A stretch of 27,809 nucleotides of DNA from Fastidiosipila sp963510375 (GCA_963510375.1 CAUPES010000017.1:1-27809); one strand, 5' to 3'. Counted from the first letter of the stretch, positions 1 to 8,376 are shown. Program-made: numbers and translations. The notes: generated from the sequence alone by a model not told the origin.

Positions 1-45
1 TATCTTTCTAAGATTTTTCTCACCAACACCATTTGTTGTAGAACC
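1..45 (-). mobile_element. Repeat end, probable insertion-sequence terminus
   Basis: Positions 21-45, read on the minus strand, begin GGTTCTACAACAAATGGTG and match 22 of 25 bases of positions 27758-27782 read on the plus strand. The outer end (GGTTC) faces into the window and the interior runs off the left edge. A roughly 25 bp imperfect terminal repeat starting with GG resembles ISL3-type IS ends, but that family name is inference and no transposase is visible here. The two ends diverge inward of the repeat, as the left and right ends of one element would. Confidence 0.5.
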
Positions 46-188
46 TTTTTATTTTTCACTGGATTTAAAATGGGCTTAATATGACTTATCTAAGCAAATA
101 GAATTAAAGAGACATTATGCTTAAGTCTGATTAGATTTTATTTGAAATGTTAATCATGTGAATTTAATCTTAATAGTAGCTATTGAAG

Positions 189-197
189 TGATATAAT
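189..197 (+). promoter_or_regulatory. Extended -10 promoter for the first adhesin
   Basis: TGATATAAT is a perfect extended -10 (TG-N-TATAAT). There is no good -35 seventeen bases upstream (about 169-174), which fits an extended -10 promoter. Transcription would begin near 204 and leave a short leader of about 25 nt before the ATG at 229. A GGGAGG ribosome binding site lies just before that ATG. The stretch 46-188 shows no gene. Confidence 0.65.
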
Positions 198-228
198 AGA
201 ATTTTATGAAGGGTTTGGGAGGTTTTTT

Positions 229-3200
229 ATGAAACAAAAAATAGCAGCTTTTGTATTATCAGTTCTAATGTGTCTCAGTTTAGTTGCCCCTCAGCATATT
301 TTTGCTGAGTCAAATCTAACAGATGAATTAGTTGATAATTCAGAAGAAAATATGAATTCAGAAGTTTCTAATGATATGGATTCTGTAGATGAATCGGAAA
401 CGCCAGAAGATTTAGAAGAGACAGAGAATTCAGACAATAAGGATAACGAAGATGAAGATAGCTCCTTGAGCACAAGCATTACTCCTGAGAATACAGAGGA
501 AAGTATTAGTAATAATAATATAGAGGCTTTTAATGTTTCTAAAGTTGTGACAACATGGTCAGAACTTTCAAAAGCTAATAATGGAGTGGAAGAAAATGCT
601 CAAAAAATTATAGATATTAACGCTGATATAACTGCTGATACTAATCTGGATAAAACTATTTTGATTAAAGCAAATCAGCATATTGTGTTAAAGGGTCAAG
701 GAAATATTAAAGGACTAGGACTTAATAGTATTAAAATTGAAAAAGGTGGAAGCCTTACAATTGATGGACCTACAATTACTAATGCTCAAATAATTGTTGA
801 AGGGAACCTTAATCTTAATAGCGGTAAGATAGCTGATACAAAGCTAGAAGGACCAACAGTATTTGTAAAGTCAGGTGAGTTTACAATGTCTGGTGGTGAG
901 TTTAGTAATAATGAAGCAGTTGATAGCCAAACACCACAGCCTGATGGTTTGAAAAAAACTGGTAAGTATTATAGTTATGCTCCTATAACCTTATATGGTG
1001 GTACACTAAATATTTCAGAAGGAAGAATCTCTGATAATAAAGGTTTCTATAAAGGTGGAGCTATAGGTGCCTGGGGAACAGAGAAATCTAAAGTCAATGT
1101 AAAAATTTCAGGTGGAGAAATTACAAATAATGCTGCTAGCCATAATGTTACTAATGCATGGGGTGGTGCGATCTTTATGGAAAATGCTGAGTTTGAAATG
1201 AATGCAGGCACAGTTTCCAAAAATACTGCTGAATATGGTGGCGGACTTGTATTGAGTGGTTCAAGAGCTAAATTCTTAGGTGGATCAATTAATGAAAACT
1301 CGAATGGAGAATATTCCGGTTATGGTGGAGGAATTTTTGGATTGAATTCCGAAATCACAATAGAAACTGGAAATTACACAAAGAACCATGCAAATGGTTT
1401 TGGTGGTGGTCTATTTTTAGATGATTGTAACTTTACAATTAATGGTGGTCATTTTACAGAAAACTCTTCTCTAAAAAGTGGTGGAGCCTTAGCAACACGT
1501 AATAAAAGTAAAGGACAAATAAACGCTGGACTATTTGAAAATAATAATTCAAATGGATTCTGGGGTGGTGGAGCTATTTATAACGATGACGACAGTGAGT
1601 TAACCATCAACAGAGCCTTAATAAAAGATAATTCATTTAAAGAAAACTTTATGATAGGAGCTGGCAATAAACCTATATCTCGCCAAGGTGGTGGAATATG
1701 GAATTGTCCAGCAGGTCACACAATAGTTAATATAACCAATGGATTAGCCATCTATGATAATTTAGCTCCAAATTTTGCTGGTGGCGTGCATAATGGTGCA
1801 GGTGACGACTTTGCAAATATAATAAAATATCAATTTGGCGAAGCAACTAAAACTTCTTCAGTCAAACTAGCTTCAAGGATGCTTGGTGGAGGTTATAGAC
1901 TATGGTACCAAGATGGTTCATTCCAAGGTATTCATAATAACTGGTCTAAAGACCAACAAACACCAAGATATAATCCAGAAAATCCAGGCAAGCCACTTCC
2001 TTACAATACTGTTATAGAAGAGAAAAAAGGAGCGCAACTTGTTTACAAGTCAGTTCCAACACAAGATTCAAAAGATTTAGCAGAACAAGTTGCTACTACA
2101 ATATTTAAAAATAATTATGCTCAAAGAACGGGTATAAGTGGTGGTGCCATTACTAACAACGGTAAGCTTATATTTGGTGAAGATAAACCATATAAGATAC
2201 AAATCACAAAAGCTTGGGCTGGAGATGATGAAAAAACAAGACCAGAAGAAATAGTTTTACAGATGTATGTAGGCGATCATTACGTACAAGATGTAAAGCT
2301 TACAAAAGATGGTAAGTGGACTGCAATAATTGAAGATTTCCCAGATCCAGATACTTTAGTGGACAACAAAACTGGAGAAGTTTTACCAATAAGTTTTAAA
2401 GAAAAAGATAGTGGTAAGTACATTCTTTCTGAAGTGAAGAGAGAAAAAGATACTGCAAGTAGTACTTATATTATTCACTTAGAAAACTCACTTAAGACAG
2501 AGGTTAAGGTTAATAAAGTTTGGGATGATAATAACGATAAATTAGGTAAAAGACCAAATAGTATTACAGTAGCTTTACTTGCAGATGGCAAAGAAACTGG
2601 AAAGACAATTAAATTAAACCCAGACAATAATTGGAAAGGTGAATTCAAAGACTTACCATCACATAAAAATGGTGAATTAGTTAAATACACTGTTAAAGAG
2701 GTTGCTGTAGGTAATGGTTATACAAGTAAATTAACAGGTAATGCTCAAGATGGATTTACTATTACGAACTCAATACCACCAACACCAGAAAAGACAAACA
2801 TTAATATTAAAGTCAATAAAGTCTGGAACGATGGCAATAACCAAGACGGAAAACGTCCAGATAATATTACAGTACGTTTGTTGAAGAATGGCAAAGAAAT
2901 TGCGGTTAAAACACTCACTCAAGCTGATAATTGGCAATGGGAATTTACCAATCTAGAGAAATACGAAAATGGTAAATTAATTAAATATACTATTACTGAA
3001 GACAAAGTCCCAGGTTATACAAGTGAAATTGATGGATTCACCATTACAAACTCAAGAATCCCAGAAAAGACAAACATTAATATTAAAGTCAATAAAGTCT
3101 GGAACGATGGCAATAACCAAGACGGAAAACGTCCAGATAATATTACAGTACGTTTGTTGAAGAATGGCAAAGAAATTGCGGTTAAAACACTCACTCAAGC

Positions 3201-3744
3201 TGATAATTGGCAATGGGAATTTACCAATCTAGAGAAATACGAAAATGGTAAATTAATTAAATATACTATTACTGAAGACAAAGTCCCAGGTTATACAAGT
3301 GAAATTGATGGATTCACCATTACAAACTCAAGAATCCCAGAAAAGACAAATATTAAAGTCAATAAAGTCTGGGATGATAACAATAACAAAGACGGTAAAC
3401 GCCCAGATAGTATTACAGTAAAATTATTTGCTAACGGTAAGGAAGTAGATGGAAAAATTTTACAATTATCTGCTAAAAATAATTGGTCAGGCAAATTTGT
3501 AGATTTAGATGTATACAAAGACGGAAAAACCATAGACTATACTATCAAGGAGGTTGAGATTGGTAATGGTTATACCAGTAAAATAACTGGTAATGCTAAA
3601 GATGCTTACACCATTACAAACTCAAGAAAACCTGATATACCAAAAACAGGTGCAGGCTCAAGTATCATATTCAGTGCTTTATTGCTAGGTGCTTCAGGGT
3701 TCATGTTCTATCTCGATAGAAAGAATAAAAAACATATAGATTAA
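229..3744 (+). CDS. Sortase-anchored adhesin, beta-helix plus five Cna-B domains
   Basis: This is a secreted, cell-wall-anchored surface protein of 1171 residues. A signal peptide (about 1-26, ending HIFA) is followed by an acidic Asp/Glu/Ser-rich segment to about residue 100. Residues about 120-640 carry many GG(G/A)-hydrophobic turns every 20-30 residues, typical of a right-handed beta-helix. Five Cna-B-type domains follow (about 654-755, 758-850, 853-944, 945-1036, 1037-1130). Most show the VNKVW lysine, a KE or TE glutamate and a closing ITNS asparagine expected for a self-made isopeptide bond. Domains three and four are identical. The C-terminus has IPKTG at 1137-1141, a hydrophobic stretch and a basic tail, a variant LPXTG sorting signal. 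No sortase is in the window. Start: ATG after GGGAGG. The ligand is unknown; adhesion is inferred from architecture. Confidence 0.9.
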   Translation: MKQKIAAFVLSVLMCLSLVAPQHIFAESNLTDELVDNSEENMNSEVSNDMDSVDESETPEDLEETENSDNKDNEDEDSSLSTSITPENTEESISNNNIEAFNVSKVVTTWSELSKANNGVEENAQKIIDINADITADTNLDKTILIKANQHIVLKGQGNIKGLGLNSIKIEKGGSLTIDGPTITNAQIIVEGNLNLNSGKIADTKLEGPTVFVKSGEFTMSGGEFSNNEAVDSQTPQPDGLKKTGKYYSYAPITLYGGTLNISEGRISDNKGFYKGGAIGAWGTEKSKVNVKISGGEITNNAASHNVTNAWGGAIFMENAEFEMNAGTVSKNTAEYGGGLVLSGSRAKFLGGSINENSNGEYSGYGGGIFGLNSEITIETGNYTKNHANGFGGGLFLDDCNFTINGGHFTENSSLKSGGALATRNKSKGQINAGLFENNNSNGFWGGGAIYNDDDSELTINRALIKDNSFKENFMIGAGNKPISRQGGGIWNCPAGHTIVNITNGLAIYDNLAPNFAGGVHNGAGDDFANIIKYQFGEATKTSSVKLASRMLGGGYRLWYQDGSFQGIHNNWSKDQQTPRYNPENPGKPLPYNTVIEEKKGAQLVYKSVPTQDSKDLAEQVATTIFKNNYAQRTGISGGAITNNGKLIFGEDKPYKIQITKAWAGDDEKTRPEEIVLQMYVGDHYVQDVKLTKDGKWTAIIEDFPDPDTLVDNKTGEVLPISFKEKDSGKYILSEVKREKDTASSTYIIHLENSLKTEVKVNKVWDDNNDKLGKRPNSITVALLADGKETGKTIKLNPDNNWKGEFKDLPSHKNGELVKYTVKEVAVGNGYTSKLTGNAQDGFTITNSIPPTPEKTNINIKVNKVWNDGNNQDGKRPDNITVRLLKNGKEIAVKTLTQADNWQWEFTNLEKYENGKLIKYTITEDKVPGYTSEIDGFTITNSRIPEKTNINIKVNKVWNDGNNQDGKRPDNITVRLLKNGKEIAVKTLTQADNWQWEFTNLEKYENGKLIKYTITEDKVPGYTSEIDGFTITNSRIPEKTNIKVNKVWDDNNNKDGKRPDSITVKLFANGKEVDGKILQLSAKNNWSGKFVDLDVYKDGKTIDYTIKEVEIGNGYTSKITGNAKDAYTITNSRKPDIPKTGAGSSIIFSALLLGASGFMFYLDRKNKKHID
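2785..3336 (+). repeat. Two exact 276-bp tandem repeats inside the adhesin gene
   Basis: Positions 2785-3060 and 3061-3336 are identical base for base by my reading. Each encodes 92 residues, one complete Cna-B domain with its linker (residues 853-944 and 945-1036). A diverged third copy starts at 3337. The lack of even synonymous differences points to a recent duplication or ongoing gene conversion, and copy number could change by recombination without breaking the frame. Confidence 0.97.
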
Positions 3745-3780
3745 TAGTTAAAGTTTAATTATTACTAGATGAAATAAATT

Positions 3781-3827
3781 AGGGATCAGAAAGAATTTTC
3801 ACTATTCTTTTTGGTCCCTTGTTTTTT
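3781..3827 (+). terminator. Strong intrinsic terminator after the first adhesin
   Basis: A 16-bp stem (3781-3796 with 3804-3819) pairs almost completely if two G-U type pairs are allowed. The loop is TTTCACT and the stem is followed by TTGTTTTTT. It lies 36 bases after the adhesin stop. The next promoter begins immediately behind it, so the adhesin and the ABC-F gene are separate transcripts. Confidence 0.93.
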
Positions 3828-3828
3828 A

Positions 3829-3837
3829 TGCTATAAT
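3829..3837 (+). promoter_or_regulatory. Extended -10 promoter for the ABC-F leader
   Basis: TGCTATAAT is a perfect extended -10 just after the adhesin terminator. Transcription from about 3844 would give a leader of about 230 nt before the ABC-F start at 4075, which is long for a bacterial gene and leaves room for the regulatory structures described separately. Confidence 0.7.
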
Positions 3838-3843
3838 TGTCTG

Positions 3844-4074
3844 AGATTTTACTTTTAAGGAGAAGTGTAATAGTGATTAAATAAGCAATATGGAGATTTT
3901 TTAGTACTGCTAATTACCCGTTTGGGTTTGTTTTGGGTATGCCATATTGTGAAATCAATTATTTCATTTCTATTTTAAATGTCTTAATGACTGCTTTTTA
4001 TTCTTAAGTTTCTGACTAGCAGTTTTATTTCCATGTTGGCATACATCCTTGTATATGAGAGATATGGAGGGTTT
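3844..4074 (+). promoter_or_regulatory. Candidate attenuator leader of the ABC-F gene
   Basis: The leader has AAGGAG at 3857-3862, followed by a minimal reading frame GTG ATT AAA TAA (3873-3884) and by ATG GAG ATT TTT TAG (3890-3904). It contains mutually exclusive pairings. GCAATATGG (3885-3893) pairs with CCATATTGT (3942-3950), while the overlapping GTATGCCA (3937-3944) pairs with TGGCATAC (4037-4044). ACTGCTA (3906-3912) pairs with TAGCAGT (4017-4023), while ACTGCT (3990-3995) pairs with the overlapping AGCAGT (4018-4023) and is followed by a T-rich run, a possible terminator. ACCC at 3916-3919 can pair with GGGT at 3924 or 3935. Leader-controlled expression is established for several antibiotic-resistance ABC-F genes. 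Applying it here is inference from the pairing pattern. Confidence 0.5.
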
Positions 4075-5598
4075 ATGTTACAAATTAAAGATTTAACAAT
4101 AATTTTGCGTGAATATAATAGAGTTTTACTTGAAGATTTTTCTTTAGTTTTAGGCGAAGGGGATAAACTCGCTTTGATTGGCGAGGAAGGTAATGGTAAG
4201 TCGATATTGCTTAAAGCTATTGCAAGACTTGAGAATGTAGAAGAGTATTGTGAAGTAAGAGGGGAAGTTTCTGCTATTAATGAGATTATTGGCTATTTAC
4301 CCCAGACTTTAGCCGAAGAGTTTTATGAAACTTCAACTTTGGACTATTTACATAGCATGATCAATACGACGTATTTTGATTACAACGTGTTTTACAGGTT
4401 GTTAAGTGAAATGTCATTGGATGAGGATTTAATCTCTCATGATATTATGTTAGGTACTTTATCTGGAGGAGAGAAAATTAAATTTTTGATCTTGGTAGAA
4501 ATATTAAAACAACCGACAGTTTTGCTCCTTGATGAACCTAGTAATGACTTGGATCTTGAGTCCGTGCAGTGGTTGGAGAATTTTATGAAACAGATTGAAA
4601 TACCACTGATATTTGTATCTCATGATCATGAATTATTAAGTAATGTTGCCAATCGTATAGTTCATTTGGAGTTGATATATAGGAGGACTCAGGTTAAGCA
4701 TACTATTGCTAGCTGCTCATATAGTGAATACGTGAATAACAGAGATACTTTCATTGAGAATGAAACCAAAAGAGCTAATAAGGAACAAGAAGAATTTTCT
4801 AAGAAGCAAGAACGGTTTAGAAGATTGCATGACTCAGTGCAGTACGCTTTAAGAGGAACAAAAAATGATGCAGAAGGTAAAAATCTAAAAGATAAAATGC
4901 GTTCGGTTAAGTCTATGGAGCGAAATATGAGTAAAGAGCAAAGTAGACTTATCAAAGCTCCTGACTATGAGGAAGCTATTGATATAAAATTTGCTGATGA
5001 AGTTGCTGTCCCAAATGGGAAGGTGATTTTAGAGTTTTCTTTACCGGAGCTGCGTGCAGGGAATAAGGTTTTAGCGAAGAATATAAGCTTAGATATTGTA
5101 GGCCCAGAAAAGTTATGTATTATAGGTGAAAATGGAGCCGGAAAATCTACTCTCCTTAAGACCTTGATTGATAAACTAAGAAGCTTGAATTTAAAGGTAG
5201 GCTATATGCCACAAAATTATGATGAGCTTATAGATTACAATAGTAATGCAATTGAGTTTTTGGCGGCAAATAACAGCAAATTTGAACATACGGAAATATC
5301 AACGCTTTTAGGTAGTCTGAAGTTTAAGAGAGAAGATATGCTGCGTAAAATTGGTAAATTATCTGGTGGCCAAAAAGCAAAAGTGTTTTTTGCCAAAATG
5401 ATTATGGATAAAGCCGAAGTTCTAGTTCTTGATGAACCTACAAGAAATCTTTCACCATTGTCACAACCAGAGATTATTGAGGCTTTGAATAATTATAGAG
5501 GATGTATTATTGCTGTTTCGCATGACAGACGCTTTATAGATAAAGTGTTCTCAAAAGTCTACAAATTAGATGTAGACGGATTACACAGAGTAAGATAA
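4075..5598 (+). CDS. ABC-F family ATPase, possible ribosome protection protein
   Basis: This is a soluble protein of 507 residues with two ATP-binding cassettes and no membrane segment, the layout of ABC-F translation factors. The first cassette has Walker A GEEGNGKS (36-43), signature LSGGEK and Walker B with D153-E154. A charged linker with many Lys, Arg and Glu (about 205-300) joins it to the second cassette, which has GENGAGKST (351-359), LSGGQK (429-434) and LVLDEPTRNLSP around D453-E454. The usual DEPTNHLD after the second Walker B is replaced by DEPTRNLSP. Members of this superfamily free ribosomes from antibiotics or tune translation, and the structured leader favours the antibiotic role. 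I cannot assign a named resistance subfamily. The ATG at 4075 is preferred because TATGGAGG sits just before it; an in-frame ATG at 4033 lacks a ribosome binding site and lies inside a predicted stem. Confidence 0.88.
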   Translation: MLQIKDLTIILREYNRVLLEDFSLVLGEGDKLALIGEEGNGKSILLKAIARLENVEEYCEVRGEVSAINEIIGYLPQTLAEEFYETSTLDYLHSMINTTYFDYNVFYRLLSEMSLDEDLISHDIMLGTLSGGEKIKFLILVEILKQPTVLLLDEPSNDLDLESVQWLENFMKQIEIPLIFVSHDHELLSNVANRIVHLELIYRRTQVKHTIASCSYSEYVNNRDTFIENETKRANKEQEEFSKKQERFRRLHDSVQYALRGTKNDAEGKNLKDKMRSVKSMERNMSKEQSRLIKAPDYEEAIDIKFADEVAVPNGKVILEFSLPELRAGNKVLAKNISLDIVGPEKLCIIGENGAGKSTLLKTLIDKLRSLNLKVGYMPQNYDELIDYNSNAIEFLAANNSKFEHTEISTLLGSLKFKREDMLRKIGKLSGGQKAKVFFAKMIMDKAEVLVLDEPTRNLSPLSQPEIIEALNNYRGCIIAVSHDRRFIDKVFSKVYKLDVDGLHRVR

Positions 5599-5668
5599 TT
5601 AATGAAGATATAAAATAAAAAACATATTTATTTAGTAATTTAGAAGAGTATAATAACGGCGAAATAAT

Positions 5669-5677
5669 TGCTATAAT
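5669..5677 (+). promoter_or_regulatory. Extended -10 promoter for pdxS
   Basis: TGCTATAAT is a perfect extended -10 between the ABC-F stop and pdxS. It would start a leader of about 85 nt that is A-rich and ends in AGAGGAAACACA before the ATG at 5769. I see no riboswitch-like structure in that leader. Confidence 0.65.
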
Positions 5678-5768
5678 AGGTTAGAATTCAATGGGAAACA
5701 AACTTGTTAATTAAATTATTGCAAATGATATAAAAAGAAGAGAAAAGAAAAAGAAAAGAGGAAACACA

Positions 5769-6638
5769 ATGTATCAAGACAAGAAATTAGCAGAGCTAAT
5801 GAACAAATTAAAGGGTGGAGTAATAATGGATGTTACTACTCCAGAACAAGCTAAAATAGCAGAAGCCGCAGGTGCTGCCGCTGTTATGGCCCTAGAACGT
5901 ATTCCAGCTGATATAAGAGCTGCTGGTGGTGTTTCAAGAATGAGTGACCCAAAGATGATCAAAGAAATTCAAGACGCTGTTACCATTCCAGTAATGGCTA
6001 AGTGCCGTATTGGTCATTTTATTGAGGCACGTCTTTTAGAAGCTATTAATATTGATTTTATTGATGAAAGTGAAGTGCTTTCTCCTGCAGATAATATTTA
6101 TCATATTGACAAGAAGCAATTTAATACACCATTTGTTTGTGGTGCAAGAAACTTAGGTGAAGCTTTGCGTCGTATCAATGAGGGTGCTGCAATGATTAGA
6201 TCTAAGGGTGAAGCTGGTACAGGTGACGTTGTTCAAGCTGTAAGTCATATGCGTATGATCAACAGTGATATTGCTAGAATAGCGGCTACACGTGAAGATG
6301 AGCTCTATAATGAGGCTAAAGAATTGGGTGTACCATACGAGTTAGTTAAATATGTTCATGATAATAAGAGACTACCAGTATTAAACTTCTCAGCAGGTGG
6401 TGTAGCAACTCCAGCAGACGCTTGTTTAATGGTCCATCTTGGAGCAGAAGGTGTATTCGTAGGTTCAGGTATCTTCAAATCAGGTAACCCTGAAAAACGT
6501 GCCAAAGCTATAGTTGAAACAGTCAAAAATCCATTCGACTTTGATAAAATTGCTGCTTTGTCAGAAGATTTAGGTGAAGCTATGGTTGGTTTAAATGAAG
6601 ACGAAATTGAAGTTTTGATGGCAAACCGTGGTATTTAG
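5769..6638 (+). CDS. pdxS: Pyridoxal 5'-phosphate synthase lyase subunit PdxS
   Basis: PdxS makes pyridoxal 5'-phosphate from ribose 5-phosphate, glyceraldehyde 3-phosphate and ammonia in the DXP-independent vitamin B6 pathway. The 289-residue length and sequence match the family end to end. The active-site residues are present: D21, K78 in PVMAKCRIGH and K146 in MIRSKGEAGTG, three positions lower than D24, K81 and K149 of Bacillus subtilis. PdxS normally forms a dodecamer decorated with the glutaminase PdxT, which supplies ammonia. No pdxT follows; the next gene is convergent. PdxT may be encoded elsewhere, or free ammonia may be used. The gene has its own promoter and terminator, so it is a single-gene unit. 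Start: ATG after AGAGGA. Confidence 0.97.
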   Translation: MYQDKKLAELMNKLKGGVIMDVTTPEQAKIAEAAGAAAVMALERIPADIRAAGGVSRMSDPKMIKEIQDAVTIPVMAKCRIGHFIEARLLEAINIDFIDESEVLSPADNIYHIDKKQFNTPFVCGARNLGEALRRINEGAAMIRSKGEAGTGDVVQAVSHMRMINSDIARIAATREDELYNEAKELGVPYELVKYVHDNKRLPVLNFSAGGVATPADACLMVHLGAEGVFVGSGIFKSGNPEKRAKAIVETVKNPFDFDKIAALSEDLGEAMVGLNEDEIEVLMANRGI

Positions 6639-6679
6639 TTTATACCTAATTTTTGCAAGTAAAAATTAAACATAAATTT

Positions 6680-6712
6680 AGCCTGAATAATTTTATATTA
6701 TTCAGGCTTTTT
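6680..6712 (+). terminator. Intrinsic terminator between pdxS and the transporter
   Basis: A perfect 12-bp stem (6680-6691 with 6697-6708, AGCCTGAATAAT) with a 5-base loop is followed by TTTT. It lies between convergent genes. The bases before the stem are A-rich, so it could also stop transcription of the minus-strand transporter gene. Confidence 0.93.
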
Positions 6713-6760
6713 ACTTTTTCCAGATGTAATGATTTTGTGATATTGCGGCATATAGTTTAA

Positions 6761-8155
6761 CTAAGAAATAAAGCCAAAGAATGCATTTAGCTGAACTATA
6801 ACTACTAGAAGTAAAATTGGAGGAGCAATATATCTTATGCAAAATCTATAGAGCTTTTTGCTCTTAAATTTACTTCCTTGAGAATATTCATCATCTAATA
6901 CATTAGGGCTGAACCAGCCCAGCATAATTGCTAGGCACAAGCCACCTAATGGCATTAGAATACCTTCTGCTAAAAGATCAAAGAAATCTAGCCAGGTAGA
7001 TAGTCCAAAGGGGTGATAGAGGTTTGACTTGCCTAAGGCATCATAGGAAATTAAGCTGGCACCTAATAAAGTTGCAAGGTACACTAATGCAGAAACTAAT
7101 TTACGGTTAGGTTGTTTTCCACGAGCAACTTGAGCATCTAGTAAAGAGGATAAGAATCCTTCTGTCATAGCTATTGATGAGGTCAAGGCTGCAAATAACA
7201 CTAATAAATAGAAAATGCTGGCGAATAGAGGACCAGTTGTACCCATGTCGTTAAAGACTGCTCGTAAGGATACGAAAAGCAAACCAGGTCCAGCTTGTGG
7301 CTCTAAGTCAAAAGCAAAAACTGCAGGCATAACAGCCATAGATGCAAAGATTGAAATTATTAAGTCAGATATTGTAATGATTGCAGCATTTTTTTCAATA
7401 CTACTATTTTTGCTTAAGTAAGATCCATAGGCTATTATTGCTCCAGATGACAGTGACAACGAGAAAAACATTTGACTGCCAGCAGTAGCAAAAATTTCTA
7501 ATAGACCCATACCTTCGAGTTTGGAAAGATCAGGGCTAAAAATAAACTTCAAACCTTCTCCAGCACCCTCTAGAGTGCAGGCTCGAATGACGATGATTAT
7601 TAACATAATCGTTAGTGTAGGCATAGCTATATTTGAGAATTTTTCAATTCCACCTGTAACTCCAAGTGCTACGATAATCAAAGTAACAGCAAGGAAAATC
7701 CAAGCGAAGATCATTGGTTCTGCACCTGCAGAAATAAAGTTATCAAAAAAAGATCCTGTATGTGTTGTAGCGATATTTGAAGAGCCTGATGCGAATAGGT
7801 TTTTTAGGTTGGCCAATAAATATTTAAGTATATAGCCACCAAAAACAACATAAAAGCATAGTAAGAGGAAAGGAGCTATTACATTAAACCAGCCAATAAA
7901 TTTAAATTTTGGAGAAATAGTTTTATAAGCCTGAATTGCGCCTTTTTCACTTTTCCTACCCAAGGCAATTTCGCCCATCATCAACGGAAGGTCTACGGTG
8001 AAAACAAGCAGTAAATATATTATGAAGAAGGTAAATCCACCATTCATTCCCATTTTATAAGGAAAGCCCCAAATGTTTCCTAAGCCAACTGCTGAACCAA
8101 TAGATGCCATTAGAAAACCAAAGTTAGATGAGAATTTCTCATTGTTTTCGTTCAT
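6761..8155 (-). CDS. Sodium-dependent transporter of the NSS/SNF family
   Basis: This is an inner-membrane symporter of 464 residues in the neurotransmitter:sodium symporter family, which takes up amino acids or related compounds with Na+. The N-terminal SxxGFLMASIGSAVGLGNIW motif, including N27 of the first sodium site, is the family hallmark. About eleven to twelve hydrophobic segments follow, with the conserved unwound first helix and a GSQMFFSLSLSSGAI stretch typical of helix 6. At position 30, where LeuT has the extracellular-gate arginine (R30), this protein has glycine (NIWGFPY). The substrate cannot be read from the sequence. The start at 8155 is preferred because AGGAGGGATAAGGAAC lies upstream; a longer frame to 8242 adds 29 residues with no homology feel. 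The gene stands alone, divergent from the nuclease and convergent with pdxS. Confidence 0.9.
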   Translation of the reverse strand: MNENNEKFSSNFGFLMASIGSAVGLGNIWGFPYKMGMNGGFTFFIIYLLLVFTVDLPLMMGEIALGRKSEKGAIQAYKTISPKFKFIGWFNVIAPFLLLCFYVVFGGYILKYLLANLKNLFASGSSNIATTHTGSFFDNFISAGAEPMIFAWIFLAVTLIIVALGVTGGIEKFSNIAMPTLTIMLIIIVIRACTLEGAGEGLKFIFSPDLSKLEGMGLLEIFATAGSQMFFSLSLSSGAIIAYGSYLSKNSSIEKNAAIITISDLIISIFASMAVMPAVFAFDLEPQAGPGLLFVSLRAVFNDMGTTGPLFASIFYLLVLFAALTSSIAMTEGFLSSLLDAQVARGKQPNRKLVSALVYLATLLGASLISYDALGKSNLYHPFGLSTWLDFFDLLAEGILMPLGGLCLAIMLGWFSPNVLDDEYSQGSKFKSKKLYRFCIRYIAPPILLLVVIVQLNAFFGFIS

Positions 8156-8315
8156 ATGTTCCTTATCCCTCCTGAAGCAACAAAATATTATTGCTTGTAA
8201 ATGTTTCCAACAAGTGTAGCATAATAAGGTTTTAATGTTCATGCTTTATTAATATATTTAAATGAGCGATGAGCGTAGCAATTTGTTTTGAGATTTATTT
8301 TCAACAATGATTCTT

Positions 8316-8324
8316 TGATATACT
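8316..8324 (+). promoter_or_regulatory. Extended -10 promoter for the nuclease gene
   Basis: TGATATACT matches the extended -10 pattern with one change from TATAAT. It lies 53 bases before the nuclease ATG, in the 221-base divergent region shared with the transporter. I could not pick out a convincing promoter for the minus-strand transporter in the same region. Confidence 0.5.
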
Positions 8325-8376
8325 GGATAAAAATTACTAAATTACTAATTTTTTAACAGATCTTTGGAGTTTAAAC

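Noticed and set aside
229..3744. CRISPR-like array suggested by regular repeats in the first adhesin gene
   Set aside because: The repeats are coding, domain-sized (276 bp) and in frame, with no spacer-repeat alternation and no cas genes nearby.
4033..4074. In-frame upstream ATG that would extend the ABC-F protein by 14 residues
   Set aside because: It has no ribosome binding site and sits next to a predicted pairing region, while TATGGAGG lies correctly before ATG 4075, where the family-like sequence begins.
7521..7835. A 104-codon open frame on the plus strand
   Set aside because: It lies entirely antisense to the sodium transporter, has no ribosome binding site or recognisable domain, and is explained by the codon pattern of the real gene.
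8156..8242. Longer start for the sodium transporter
   Set aside because: The extra 29 residues precede the normal NSS N-terminus, and AGGAGG lies between the two starts, supporting ATG 8155.
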